Shown piece by piece: positions 43,404 through 51,513 of a stretch of DNA of 64,000 nucleotides (its first letter is position 1; every line of letters starts with the position of its first letter). Location of the stretch: contig CAWFYS010000012.1 of assembly GCA_963820075.1 (NCBI GenBank), positions 248,001-312,000 on the forward strand, in the 5' to 3' direction. Under the pieces are notes generated by a model that saw nothing but the letters and a program-made list of their open reading frames with translations, did no database searches and was not told the DNA's origin. The DNA is from Kumtagia sp963820075. Lineage in GTDB: Bacteria > Pseudomonadota > Alphaproteobacteria > Rhizobiales > Rhizobiaceae. The position numbers were made by a program, and so were the translations under genes.

Positions 43404-44105
43404 ATGACAGTTGACACGAATTCCGCCGGGCGGCTTATCGTCGGACTCGACGTGCCGACGCTCGCTGAAGCGCAACGCGTCGTGCGCGATCTCGATGGCC
43501 TGGTATCCTTCTACAAGATCGGCTACCAGCTCGCCTTCGCCGGCGGGCTCGATTTCGCCCGAGAGCTTGCCGCCGAAGGCAAGGGCGTTTTCCTCGATAT
43601 GAAACTGCTCGACATCGACAACACAGTCGCCAGGGGCGTCGAGAACATTGCGAGGATGGGCGTGTCGATGCTCACGCTGCATGCCTATCCGAAGGCGATG
43701 CGCGCGGCGGTGGAGGCAGCGCGGGGCAGCGCGCTTTGCCTCCTTGGCGTGACGGTCCTGACCTCCATGGACGAGCGCGATCTCATCGAAGCCGGCTACC
43801 AATGCGACCCGCGAACGCTGGTGCTGCGCCGCGCCGGCCAGGCGTTGGAGGCAGGCATGGGAGGCATCGTCTGTTCGGCGGGCGAAGCCGAGGCGGTGCG
43901 CAGGATCGTCGGTCCCGGCCTTGCGGTCGTGACGCCCGGCATCCGCCCGGCAGGCGCCGATCCCGGCGACCAGAAGCGCGTGGTAACGCCGCGCGACGCC
44001 ATCCGGTCTGGCGCAAGCCACCTCGTCGTTGCCCGGCCGATCATTGCGGCGGTTGACAGGCGGGGGGCCGCGCAAGCCATTATTGCGGAGATGGCCGGGG
44101 CTTGA
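43404..44105 (+). CDS. pyrF: Orotidine 5'-phosphate decarboxylase
   Basis: PyrF makes UMP, the last step of de novo pyrimidine synthesis. The 233-residue barrel has LIVGLDVPTLAEA (D16), YKIGYQL and the catalytic motif FLDMKLLDIDNT (D65, K67, D70), and a C-terminal VTPGIRPAG with RPI. Length is standard for the class. It is followed after 15 bases by a DUF1330 gene, a pairing frequent in rhizobia. Confidence 0.96.
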   Translation: MTVDTNSAGRLIVGLDVPTLAEAQRVVRDLDGLVSFYKIGYQLAFAGGLDFARELAAEGKGVFLDMKLLDIDNTVARGVENIARMGVSMLTLHAYPKAMRAAVEAARGSALCLLGVTVLTSMDERDLIEAGYQCDPRTLVLRRAGQALEAGMGGIVCSAGEAEAVRRIVGPGLAVVTPGIRPAGADPGDQKRVVTPRDAIRSGASHLVVARPIIAAVDRRGAAQAIIAEMAGA

Positions 44106-44120
44106 TCAAGGGAGGAGAAG

Positions 44121-44408
44121 ATGCCGAAGGGATATTGGATCGCCCGCGTCGATGTGCGCGACCCTGAAGGCTACAAGGACTATGTCGCCGCCGCGGGGGT
44201 CGCATTCGAGCGGTTCGGCGCCAAAATGCTGGCCCGTGGCGGCGCCTATGAACTCGCCGAGGGCACCGGACGGGCGCGCAACGTCGTGATCGAGTTTGCC
44301 TCCCTCCAGGCGGCGCACGACTGCTACCATTCGCCCCAATACCAGGCCGCCAAGGCGATCCGCCACAAATATGCGGACGGCGAGGTCGTGCTGGTGGAGG
44401 GGGTTTGA
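44121..44408 (+). CDS. DUF1330 domain protein
   Basis: A 95-residue protein of the DUF1330 ferredoxin-like-fold family, starting KGYWIARVDVRDPEGYKDYV with a C-terminal YADGEVVLVEGV. AGGGAGGAG is 6 bases upstream of the ATG. It is coupled to pyrF in one transcription unit. Function unknown; related dimeric alpha-beta barrel proteins bind or break down small molecules. Confidence 0.9.
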   Translation: MPKGYWIARVDVRDPEGYKDYVAAAGVAFERFGAKMLARGGAYELAEGTGRARNVVIEFASLQAAHDCYHSPQYQAAKAIRHKYADGEVVLVEGV

Positions 44409-44559
44409 TCTGGCTCCCGCGCCGTCGAAAACGTCTCCCGCCACCGCAATAATTAGAACATATGGACGAATGGCGTATTGCGTTGCAGCAATTGATCGCT
44501 ACGTTCGTTGACTAACCATTGGGGCACGTGCGCGCGTAAGCGGGCCAGCGGGGTTTTCT

Positions 44560-45837
44560 ATGTTCTACCAGCTCTACGAATTTCACCATGCAATGATGCA
44601 GCCGTATCGCGCCTTGGCCGACGTGGTAAGGCTGTTCTATTCGAACCCGATCAATCCGGTGGCCAATACCGCGGCTGGCCGCTCCATGGCGGCCGCGGCC
44701 GAACTCTTCGAACGCGTTACGCGCCGCTACGGCAAGCCGTCCTTTGGCTTGGAAGAAACCGTCATCGATTGGAAACCGGTAGCGCTGGCCGAAAAAATCG
44801 TATGGTCGAGGCCGTTCTGCAACCTGGTGCATTTCGTGCGCGACCTGCCGGCGCGGCGCAGGACCGATCCCAAGCTGCTGATCGTGGCCCCGATGTCGGG
44901 ACATTATGCCACGCTGCTGCGCGGCACGGTCGAGGCACTGCTGCCACATGCCGACATCTACATCACCGATTGGTCCGACGCGCGGATGGTGCCGCTGACG
45001 GCGGGCCGTTTCGACCTCGACGACTACATCGACTATGTCGTCGAAATGCTGCATGTGCTCGGTCCGGACGTGCACGTCATGTGCGTTTGCCAGCCGTCGG
45101 TGCCGGTGCTTGCCGCGACCGCCCTGATGGAGGCGCGCGGCGACCGCTACGCGCCTTCGACCCTCACCCTGATGGGCGGTCCGATCGACACCCGCCGCAA
45201 CCCGACCGCCGTCAACCTGCTGGCCGAGCAGAAAGGCGTCGACTGGTTCCGCGAGAACGTGATCTTGCCGGTGCCGTGGCCGGCGCCGGGCTTCATGCGC
45301 GAGGTCTACCCAGGCTTCCTGCAGCTTTCCGGCTTCATGGGCATGAATCTTGACCGCCACATCAGCGCGCACAAGCAATACTTCATGCACCTGGTCAAGA
45401 ACGACGGCGACAACGCCGAGAAGCATCGCGACTTCTACGACGAATACCTCGCGGTCATGGACCTCACCGCCGAGTTCTATCTGCAAACGGTGGACACGGT
45501 GTTCATACGCCACGCTTTGCCCAAGGGCGAGATGACGCATCGCGGCACGCCGGTGGTCCCGGCGGCGATCCGCAACGTCGCGCTGCTGACGGTCGAGGGA
45601 GAGAACGACGATATTTCCGGCCTGGGCCAGACGCAGGCAGCGCATGACATCTGCGTCAACATCCCGGACCACATGCGCGCGCATTATGTGCAGCCGGCCG
45701 TCGGCCATTACGGCGTCTTCAACGGTTCGCGCTTCCGCTCGGAAATCGTGCCGCGTATCGTCGACTTCATAACGAGCTACGGCAAGGAAAACCGCGTGGC
45801 AACCAGGCCCCACCTGGTGCATGTCGCCAAGAGCTGA
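44560..45837 (+). CDS. phaZ: Intracellular poly(3-hydroxybutyrate) depolymerase
   Basis: PhaZ mobilises the native PHB carbon store. The 425-residue alpha/beta hydrolase has the family start MFYQLYEFHHAMMQPYRALA and a nucleophile elbow with cysteine, VCVCQPSVPVL (C177), as in the cysteine-type intracellular depolymerases of Ralstonia and rhizobia. A later QPAVGHYGVFNGSRF carries the catalytic His. Length is standard. It stands alone with 150 bases upstream, which I found to hold no recognised motif. Confidence 0.93.
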   Translation: MFYQLYEFHHAMMQPYRALADVVRLFYSNPINPVANTAAGRSMAAAAELFERVTRRYGKPSFGLEETVIDWKPVALAEKIVWSRPFCNLVHFVRDLPARRRTDPKLLIVAPMSGHYATLLRGTVEALLPHADIYITDWSDARMVPLTAGRFDLDDYIDYVVEMLHVLGPDVHVMCVCQPSVPVLAATALMEARGDRYAPSTLTLMGGPIDTRRNPTAVNLLAEQKGVDWFRENVILPVPWPAPGFMREVYPGFLQLSGFMGMNLDRHISAHKQYFMHLVKNDGDNAEKHRDFYDEYLAVMDLTAEFYLQTVDTVFIRHALPKGEMTHRGTPVVPAAIRNVALLTVEGENDDISGLGQTQAAHDICVNIPDHMRAHYVQPAVGHYGVFNGSRFRSEIVPRIVDFITSYGKENRVATRPHLVHVAKS

Positions 45838-46002
45838 GATGTAGGGGTATCCTGCATATTCGTCTGTGACACGGGGAGAGTATTTGCGCATTCTTCCCCA
45901 ATACAGCCGTTTCTGTTGTATTTTCGCCGCGCCTATGCCGTCGCGGTAACCATCATTCGAAAGTGTGAGCGCCCGCGAATTGACACTGGCCGCTAATCGC
46001 CC

Positions 46003-46018
46003 TTAACGTTTCGTTAAC
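46003..46018 (+). promoter_or_regulatory. CtrA box upstream of BTLCP gene
   Basis: TTAACGTTTCGTTAAC is a perfect TTAA-N7-TTAAC, the consensus of the alphaproteobacterial cell-cycle regulator CtrA. It ends 19 bases before the ATG of the BTLCP gene, overlapping the position expected for a core promoter. Confidence 0.6.
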
Positions 46019-46037
46019 GACAAAAGGCGGGTGGGCC

Positions 46038-46655
46038 ATGCACTCCTCTCCGCGGGCGCGTGGCGCCGCGAGGCTTCTCAGTATGGTGTTTGCTTCGGTG
46101 ATGGCAACCGCCGGGCAGGCTTGGGCGTCCGGCCCGATGCTCACCGGCGGTCTGACGTCACAACCGATCGGACATTACGAGTTTTGCCGGACAGCCCCCG
46201 CGGAATGCTCGATGCGGTTGCGCGACGACGGCCCCGAACGCATGAGCGGCGCGCTGTGGAGCGCCATCGTCAACGTCAACGCGGCTGTCAATGAAACCGT
46301 CAAGCCGTTGAACGATCTTGAAATCTACGGCAAGGACGAGGTCTGGGCCTACCCCGACGGCGGCGTCGGCGATTGCGAGGACTATGTGCTCGAAAAGCGC
46401 CGCAAGTTGCGGAAGCTCGGGCTGTCGCTGTCCAATCTGCTCGTCACCGTGGTTCGCAAGCCGGACGGCGAAGGACACGCGGTGCTGACCGTGCGCACCG
46501 ACAAGGGTGATTTCGTGCTGGACAATCTGTCCGGCTCAGTCCGCGACTGGAGCCAGACAGGCTACCGCTATCTGAAGCGCCAGGCGTCGAACCACACCGG
46601 CCGCTGGGTGACCATCCGCGAAGGCTCCGCGCCGCTCGTCGCCGCCGTGCATTAG
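46038..46655 (+). CDS. Transglutaminase-like cysteine peptidase (BTLCP, C93)
   Basis: A 205-residue periplasmic cysteine peptidase of the bacterial transglutaminase-like family C93 (PF06035). The signal peptide ends near AWA-SG. The catalytic triad is in GDCEDYVLEKRRKL (C113), GHAVLTV (H147) and FVLDNL (D162), in the family order. Homologues process adhesins or cell-surface proteins in other bacteria (LapG is a relative), so a surface-protein target is plausible. A CtrA-type box lies just upstream. Confidence 0.9.
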   Translation: MHSSPRARGAARLLSMVFASVMATAGQAWASGPMLTGGLTSQPIGHYEFCRTAPAECSMRLRDDGPERMSGALWSAIVNVNAAVNETVKPLNDLEIYGKDEVWAYPDGGVGDCEDYVLEKRRKLRKLGLSLSNLLVTVVRKPDGEGHAVLTVRTDKGDFVLDNLSGSVRDWSQTGYRYLKRQASNHTGRWVTIREGSAPLVAAVH

Positions 46656-46945
46656 ATTCCTTCGGCGGAAAGCTGCCTTTGCGTCCGCACCGGTGGCATC
46701 GGCGCCGCTATCGCGCAGAGTGACCGAAGGCGCTTGGCGACCCGTCAATGCCATCATTCCACCTCGGCGGAGGGCGCCTAAAGCACCGAGCACAAGATGG
46801 CTGCCCGAAAACCGGGAGACTTGACCGCCCTCGCGGCGATTCGAGATCGAATGCTTGCGCATGGATGGCGGTAGACCGATACTGCCGGGACACCGTCTCG
46901 TCCGCGAACAACCTCGTCGCTTCCGGAAAAATTGATGAGGGTGAC
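46656..46945. other. Intergenic region BTLCP to HD gene
   Basis: The 290 bases carry an in-frame extension of the HD gene from an ATG at 46748 but with poor codon choice (LKHRAQDGCPKTGRLDRPRG); I therefore treat it as non-coding leader. Confidence 0.45.
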
Positions 46946-47797
46946 ATGCTGAATGTCATAACTCTGGCCGCCGAGGCATTCGGGCGGCAATTGGCCGAAA
47001 CGTATCGGCACTACTATGGTGAGCGACAGCCGGAATACGCGACCTTTCTTGATGCCGGCGCCAGGCTGCTGATCGAGCGCATCGGCTGCAGCGACGCGCT
47101 GTATCACGACTTCGAGCACACGATACTGGTCACGCAGGTCGGACAGGAAATCGTGCGGGGAAAGCTGCTTTTCCAGTCGCTCGAACCGGAGGATTGGGTG
47201 CACTTCATCGTCGCACTGCTGTGCCACGACATCGGCTTCGTTCGGGGGGCGTGCCGGGATGACGACGCGACAAGCGTGGTCATCGATGAAGCCGGGGCGC
47301 GCTTCCAACTCCCCCGCGGGGCCAGCGATGCGGTTCTGGCGCCCTATCACGTGACGCGCGGCAAAATCGCGGTGCGGGAGCGCTTCGCCGGGCACCGGCT
47401 GATCGACTGCGAGCGGATCGCGCGCGCCATTGAATTGACGCGCTTTCCGGTTCCCGAGGACGAGGATCACAAGGAGACCAACACGGAGGCGGGTTTGGTG
47501 CGGGCGGCCGACCTCATCGGCCAATTGGCCGACCCGAACTATCCGTCCAAGATGGCCGCGCTGTTTCACGAGTTCAACGAAATCGGCAGCGCCGAGAAAA
47601 TGGGCGTCATCAATCCGGCCGATCTTATCGACTGCTATCCCAGGTTCTTCTGGACCGCCGTCGAGCCCTATATAGGGGACGGCCTGCGCTATCTGGGCAT
47701 GACCACCGAAGGCAAGCGCTGGATAGCCAGTCTCTATGGCAACGTATTCATGGCCGAGAATCGGCGGCTGGCTTTTGGGCCGCAGTTGGGCGGCTGA
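46946..47797 (+). CDS. HD domain phosphohydrolase-like protein
   Basis: A 283-residue HD-domain protein. Metal-binding motifs are YHDFEHTILVTQVG, CHDIGFVRGACRDD and, later, AGLVRAADLIGQLAD with the final Asp. It lacks any sensor or GAF domain. Substrate unknown; HD proteins act on nucleotides or second messengers. GAGGG 4 bases before the ATG at 46946 chose the start; the upstream frame has non-conserved composition. It is followed by a family A repeat. Confidence 0.85.
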   Translation: MLNVITLAAEAFGRQLAETYRHYYGERQPEYATFLDAGARLLIERIGCSDALYHDFEHTILVTQVGQEIVRGKLLFQSLEPEDWVHFIVALLCHDIGFVRGACRDDDATSVVIDEAGARFQLPRGASDAVLAPYHVTRGKIAVRERFAGHRLIDCERIARAIELTRFPVPEDEDHKETNTEAGLVRAADLIGQLADPNYPSKMAALFHEFNEIGSAEKMGVINPADLIDCYPRFFWTAVEPYIGDGLRYLGMTTEGKRWIASLYGNVFMAENRRLAFGPQLGG

Positions 47798-47811
47798 AGG
47801 TCGCGTGTCGA

Positions 47812-47917
47812 CTAAGCAGGTTCCGGAAAAGTGTCTCATGGTTTTCCGACAGAAACCTGCGACTAAACAAGAGGCTAAGCAGGCGAAGCGTGGGCGAAGC
47901 CACGCAAGTCTGCTTAG
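47812..47917 (+). repeat. Dispersed repeat, family A
   Basis: CTAAGCAGGTTCCGGAAAAG at the left, CCACGCAAGTCTGCTTAG at the right, 106 bases; one of the best conserved copies. It begins 14 bases after the HD gene stop. The rest of the gap to 48124 is non-coding. Confidence 0.8.
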
Positions 47918-48124
47918 GCCCGTCAGGCGGGAATGAAGAACCGGACGGCGACGACAATCGCGACCAGCCTCCCCGAGCCTCCGGCACACCCGGCGCCGCT
48001 TAAACCGTTGCCGAGGGCCAGGCACATTGTAACCGACGCTTGTCATCGGCCGCGGTGGCGCGACATCGGCCGGCAACATGTCCGTGCAAGAAAAGGCGTG
48101 CCTCAAATACCCGAGGGGGAGAAA

Positions 48125-48298
48125 ATGACGGGTGAGCGCGAAGCAACACTTGAAGAACTGCTTAGAGAACCGATCATCCGTCAGCTCATGGCCAGCGACC
48201 ATGTGCGGTCCGCTGAAATCCGGCGACTGTTGAGGGGAATTCGTGTCGAAAGCCCCAAAGACCCCCAGCCCTCAACCGAAACCGCCTGCCACGCCTGA
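48125..48298 (+). CDS. Small hypothetical protein, 57 residues
   Basis: A short basic-acidic, mostly helical protein starting MTGEREATLEELLREPIIRQ with LMASDHVRSAEIRRLLRGIR. GAGGGGGAGAAA directly before the ATG is an excellent ribosome binding site. The pattern of a helix followed by DHVxxAEI is known to me from small rhizobial hypothetical proteins, but I cannot name a family or function. It lies 150 bases before the next unknown gene. Confidence 0.6.
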   Translation: MTGEREATLEELLREPIIRQLMASDHVRSAEIRRLLRGIRVESPKDPQPSTETACHA

Positions 48299-48448
48299 CA
48301 ACCCTCAACGCGTGAGCCGCCCGGTGGCCGCCGCGGCAATGGATCCTTGATTACTGGCCGAGACGGGCGGTGGATTGACAGCGTTCAACCGGTCGGTTTG
48401 ACTACGTTTCGGGCCCTTTATTCAGGATTTACCTTCCGAGGGGATGCG

Positions 48449-48889
48449 ATGGTTCATGTACTCGCGCCGAGACCGCCAATTTCAGGTGTTCCGGTCTTCT
48501 ACAACGTGGACAGTTCGGTTGGCCGCAATGGCCAGAACAATTCCGTGGACGACATCCTGCTGGTCCAGTATTTTCTTTCCCTGATGGGAAAGAACCCCTC
48601 GCCGGGATCGACGCTGCGGCCTCTTGCCGACATTCCAGTCACAGGCAGGATGAATCCCGAGACGATCAAAGGGATCGAGCTTGTTCAGACCGCAAACCGC
48701 TCCACCGTCGACGGCCGGGTCAGCGTCGCGCACGGATACAAATACGGCGCGAACTTTTACACCGTCGTGAGCCTGAATTTTAACGTCAAGGAGCGCTTCA
48801 AATCGCAATGGCCGAATGTCGAGGAGATGCCCGGCTGCCCGGCGCTGCTCAATATGGCCTGCCGACGGGCCCTTAGCGGCACTTCATAA
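48449..48889 (+). CDS. Hypothetical protein with peptidoglycan-binding-like fold
   Basis: A 146-residue protein without signal peptide. Residues about 28-85 (NSVDDILLVQYFLSLMG, then VTGRMNPETIKGIELVQ) resemble a PG_binding_1 repeat. AGGGG precedes the ATG at 48449 (the earlier in-frame start at 48347 has poor composition). The rest, including YGANFYTVVSLNFNVK, is unlike known domains. Its neighbours are unknown small genes, so no function can be assigned. Confidence 0.65.
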   Translation: MVHVLAPRPPISGVPVFYNVDSSVGRNGQNNSVDDILLVQYFLSLMGKNPSPGSTLRPLADIPVTGRMNPETIKGIELVQTANRSTVDGRVSVAHGYKYGANFYTVVSLNFNVKERFKSQWPNVEEMPGCPALLNMACRRALSGTS

Positions 48890-49175
48890 GCCGATTTATA
48901 CAAGCAAGCGCCTGCAACCATGCTCTCCGCATTGCGGGCAGCCTTGCGAGCATCGCTTCGCCTCATTCGCTGCGGCGACACCACAGCCAAGCGGATGGCG
49001 ATATAAATCCCGTCCATGCCTGCCGGTCGGGAAACTATACCAGAGGCGCCCTCGGCAGTGGACAGGCCACCTCTATTCTGCTAACACCCGCCACAATTCG
49101 CGGTGCCAGCTCCGCGGAGGCATTGGCTATTTGCTTCTGCCTCACTATCCCGAAACCAACTAGACAGGATTGCCC

Positions 49176-49433
49176 GTGCAGGTACTCGTCCGCGACAACA
49201 ATGTTGATCAGGCGCTTCGCGCGCTGAAGAAGAAAATGCAGCGCGAAGGCATCTTCCGCGAGATGAAGATGCGCGGACATTATGAAAAGCCCTCCGAGAA
49301 GCGCGCCCGCGAAAAGGCCGAGGCCGTTCGCCGCGCCCGCAAGCTGGCGCGCAAGCGCGCCCAGCGCGAAGGGCTGCTGCCGTCCACGCCCCGTCCGGCG
49401 CCCGCAGCGGGAGTCGGCCGTCCGGCGCGCTGA
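49176..49433 (+). CDS. rpsU: 30S ribosomal protein S21
   Basis: Ribosomal protein S21 aids initiation on mRNA at the 30S platform. The 85-residue alphaproteobacterial form reads VQVLVRDNNVDQALRALKKK, then FREMKMRGHYEKPSEKRARE, followed by a basic tail (RRARKLARKRAQREGL). I chose the GTG at 49176 rather than the TTG at 49170 because the conserved protein starts with QVLVRDN. A terminator follows. The C-terminal RPAPAAGVGRPAR is longer than in many relatives. Confidence 0.95.
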   Translation: MQVLVRDNNVDQALRALKKKMQREGIFREMKMRGHYEKPSEKRAREKAEAVRRARKLARKRAQREGLLPSTPRPAPAAGVGRPAR

Positions 49434-49466
49434 TCCGCCCATTTTTCGTCTTTTTCGGGAACTAGC

Positions 49467-49503
49467 GAGAGGTGGAGCGATTCGAGTCGCTGCCGCCTCT
49501 TTT
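49467..49503 (+). terminator. Intrinsic terminator after rpsU
   Basis: AGAGGTGGAGCGA, loop TTCGAG, TCGCTGCCGCCTCT, then TTTT: a GC-rich stem with one bulge and mismatch, followed by a T-run, 33 bases after the rpsU stop. Confidence 0.75.
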
Positions 49504-49563
49504 GTATTGACGCTTCGGCCAAAGGCCGGTCGAACGGCAGCCCGCTCAACGGGGGATTCTGGA

Positions 49564-50409
49564 ATGAATGCACGCATTGGTCATCGCCTGTCCCCGGCCC
49601 GCGGTCTGGCCGCGGTGGCCGCGCTGGCCTCGGCCATGGCACTGGCCGCGTGCACGACCGGCCCGAGCGGCGAAATCACCAGCGTCGATGTCGCCCAAGG
49701 ATCCGACCAGAATATTTCGTCGCTCACCGAGGTGATCCAGCGCAATCCGACCGATCCGGAGGCCTACAATGTGCGGGGCTCGGCCTATGGACGCGGCGGA
49801 CGCTATCGCGAGGCGCTGCGCGACTTCGACAAAGCGATCGAATTGCAGCCGGGCTTCTATCAGGCTTACGCCAATCGTGCGCTGATCCAGCGTTTCCTTG
49901 GCGACCAGCAGGCCGCGCTCGACGACTACAATCGCTCGATCCAGATCAACTCAAACTATGATGCCGCCTATATCGGCCGCGGCAACCTCTACCGCAAGGC
50001 CGGCCAGACCCGCGATGCCTTCGACGACTTTCAGAGGGCGATCCAGCTCGATACCACCGACCCGCGCGCCTACCACAATCGCGGGCTGATCTATCAGAAC
50101 CAGGGTCAGCACGCCTTCGCCATCGAAGACTTTTCGACCGCCATCTCGCTCGCTCCGGACTCCGCCGAACCGTATAACGGCCGCGGCCTGTCCTATCTGG
50201 CGATGAATGACGAGACAAACGCCTTTGCCGACTTCAACACCGCGATCAAGCTCGATCAAAAGCTGGCGGAGGGCTGGGCCAACCAGGCGCTGGTCTATGA
50301 GCGGCGCGGCGAAAAGCAAAAGGCGGCGAAGTCCTACGCGCAGGCCGTCAGGCTCGACCCCAATTACGCTCCGGCGCGCGACGGCCTGGCGCGCACCCGC
50401 GCCGGCTGA
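49564..50409 (+). CDS. TPR-repeat lipoprotein
   Basis: A 281-residue envelope lipoprotein with a lipobox (AMALAAC) after the signal peptide and about seven TPR units from residue 55 on, each of the form GSAYGRGGRYREALRDFDKA or GNLYRKAGQTRDAFDDFQRA. TPR arrays are scaffolds for protein interaction, and such NlpI-like lipoproteins often link hydrolases and outer membrane complexes. The ATG at 49564 follows the rpsU terminator. No partner is visible nearby. Confidence 0.88.
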   Translation: MNARIGHRLSPARGLAAVAALASAMALAACTTGPSGEITSVDVAQGSDQNISSLTEVIQRNPTDPEAYNVRGSAYGRGGRYREALRDFDKAIELQPGFYQAYANRALIQRFLGDQQAALDDYNRSIQINSNYDAAYIGRGNLYRKAGQTRDAFDDFQRAIQLDTTDPRAYHNRGLIYQNQGQHAFAIEDFSTAISLAPDSAEPYNGRGLSYLAMNDETNAFADFNTAIKLDQKLAEGWANQALVYERRGEKQKAAKSYAQAVRLDPNYAPARDGLARTRAG

Positions 50410-50421
50410 TCCTGCCTTGAT

Positions 50422-50695
50422 CTAGAGCATTTCCGGTGAATACTGGATCACTCTGCCGGAGGCCATTTGGCTCAAGGTCGAGGGTTTCGGTGAAGGTCGT
50501 GGTGGCGCCACGGCCGAGCCGGAACCCGAAGGATTTGAGCCAAATGGACCCGGCCCGAAGGGTTTGCCGCTGGCGGGCGCCCGCGGCGTCAGGCGGACTT
50601 GGCCGTGCCACCAGCACGACCTGCGCCGCCTTCCTAGCGGATCGCCTCGCCATCGGCGAAACAGAGCGATTCAGTATTCACCGGAAATGCTCTAG
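50422..50695. mobile_element. MITE-like element with 24-bp perfect inverted ends
   Basis: A 274-base segment bounded by perfect 24-bp inverted repeats (left CTAGAGCATTTCCGGTGAAT..., 50422-50445; right arm 50672-50695). A second, nested inverted pair, CCATTTGGCTCAA (50463) and TTGAGCCAAATGG (50535), lies inside. It codes for nothing and separates the TPR gene from a frameshifted DUF992 gene. Such arrays resemble non-autonomous transposable palindromes; no flanking target duplication is obvious. Confidence 0.65.
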
Positions 50696-50811
50696 GTTCA
50701 AATTTTCATCGCATCATCCGCCTCACAATCTGCTTGCGCGCTGCGCCGGCGTGGAACCAAGCGGTTCCGCACCGGTTTCTTGTGCAGCATCTTTTGAGGA
50801 GCTTTGCATCC

Positions 50812-51289
50812 ATGAGAAAAATCATTCTGGCGGCGACGGCCGCGCTCGCATTGGCCGGCGGCGCTTCAGCCGCGCAAGCCGGCACCGTTCAGATCGGCAT
50901 GCTGGTCTGCGGCGTGGGCCAAGGCACCGGCTTCATCTTCGGCTCGACCAAGCGTGTAAACTGCAATTTCGTCCCCGCCTTTTCGGGAACACCCAGCGAG
51001 TTCTTATTCGGGCGTGATTACCCGCTACGGCGTCGACCTCGGCCACACGAGCCAAGGTGTGTTGAAATGGGCCGTTCTGGCGACAAACTTCAAATCCTAC
51101 AGTCCAGGCGTGCTCGCCGGAAACTATGGTGGCATAGGGGCGGAGGCAACGACCGCGCTCGGTGTCGGAGCCAATATCCTGGTGCGCGGCTCGCTGCTGG
51201 ACTACATGCTTCAACCGCTGAGCGTGCAGGGTCAGACCGGGCTCAATGTGGCGCTTGGCGTTACCGGCCTTACACTGGCGTCCAGATAA
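50812..51289 (+). pseudogene. DUF992 secreted protein, frameshifted
   Basis: Two frames form one DUF992 protein of about 158 residues: a signal peptide (MRKIILAATAALALAGGASA), then VQIGMLVCGVGQGTGFIFGS to FSGTPSEF, and after a break VITRYGVDLGHTSQGVLKWA to VALGVTGLTLASR. At about 51004 the sequence GAGTTCTTATTCGGGC has one extra T relative to the reading GAG TTC TAT TCG GGC, which restores the frame. DUF992 proteins are small periplasmic proteins of unknown function common in rhizobia. Loss of function or a sequencing error. Confidence 0.85.
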
Positions 51290-51334
51290 AGACGGATAAT
51301 CCTTTGGCTATCGGCGAAATCCTTGACGAGAGCG

Positions 51335-51384
51335 TCCTTCGCCCCGCTTGCGGGGAGAAGATGCCGGCAGGCAGATGAGGGGCG
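51335..51384. repeat. Dispersed palindromic repeat, family C (short)
   Basis: CTTCGCCCCGCTTGCGGGGA followed by GAAGATGCCGGCAGGCAGATGAGGGG, a degenerate copy of the units at 3139 and 17504. It lies in the convergent gap between DUF992 and pntB. Confidence 0.6.
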
Positions 51385-51459
51385 GCGCAAACGGTCAAGG
51401 CTTAATTTGGACGGCGGCAAGAGCAAACATTCGGGCAAGGCAAAAGCGCCCGAAACGAA

Positions 51460-51483
51460 AAGCCCGGCGCGGCGGCCGGGCTT
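51460..51483 (-). terminator. Intrinsic terminator after pntB
   Basis: Read on the minus strand: AAGCCCGGC, loop CGCCGC, GCCGGGCTT, then TTCGTTT. The stem is perfect and T-rich sequence follows, 30 bases after the pntB stop. It sits between convergent genes. Confidence 0.75.
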
Positions 51484-51513
51484 GAAGGAAGTATGGTGCG
51501 AGGGCCGCCTGCC

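Noticed and set aside
44512..45891. Minus-strand open frame opposite phaZ
   Set aside because: Shadow of phaZ; no start signal and no domain.
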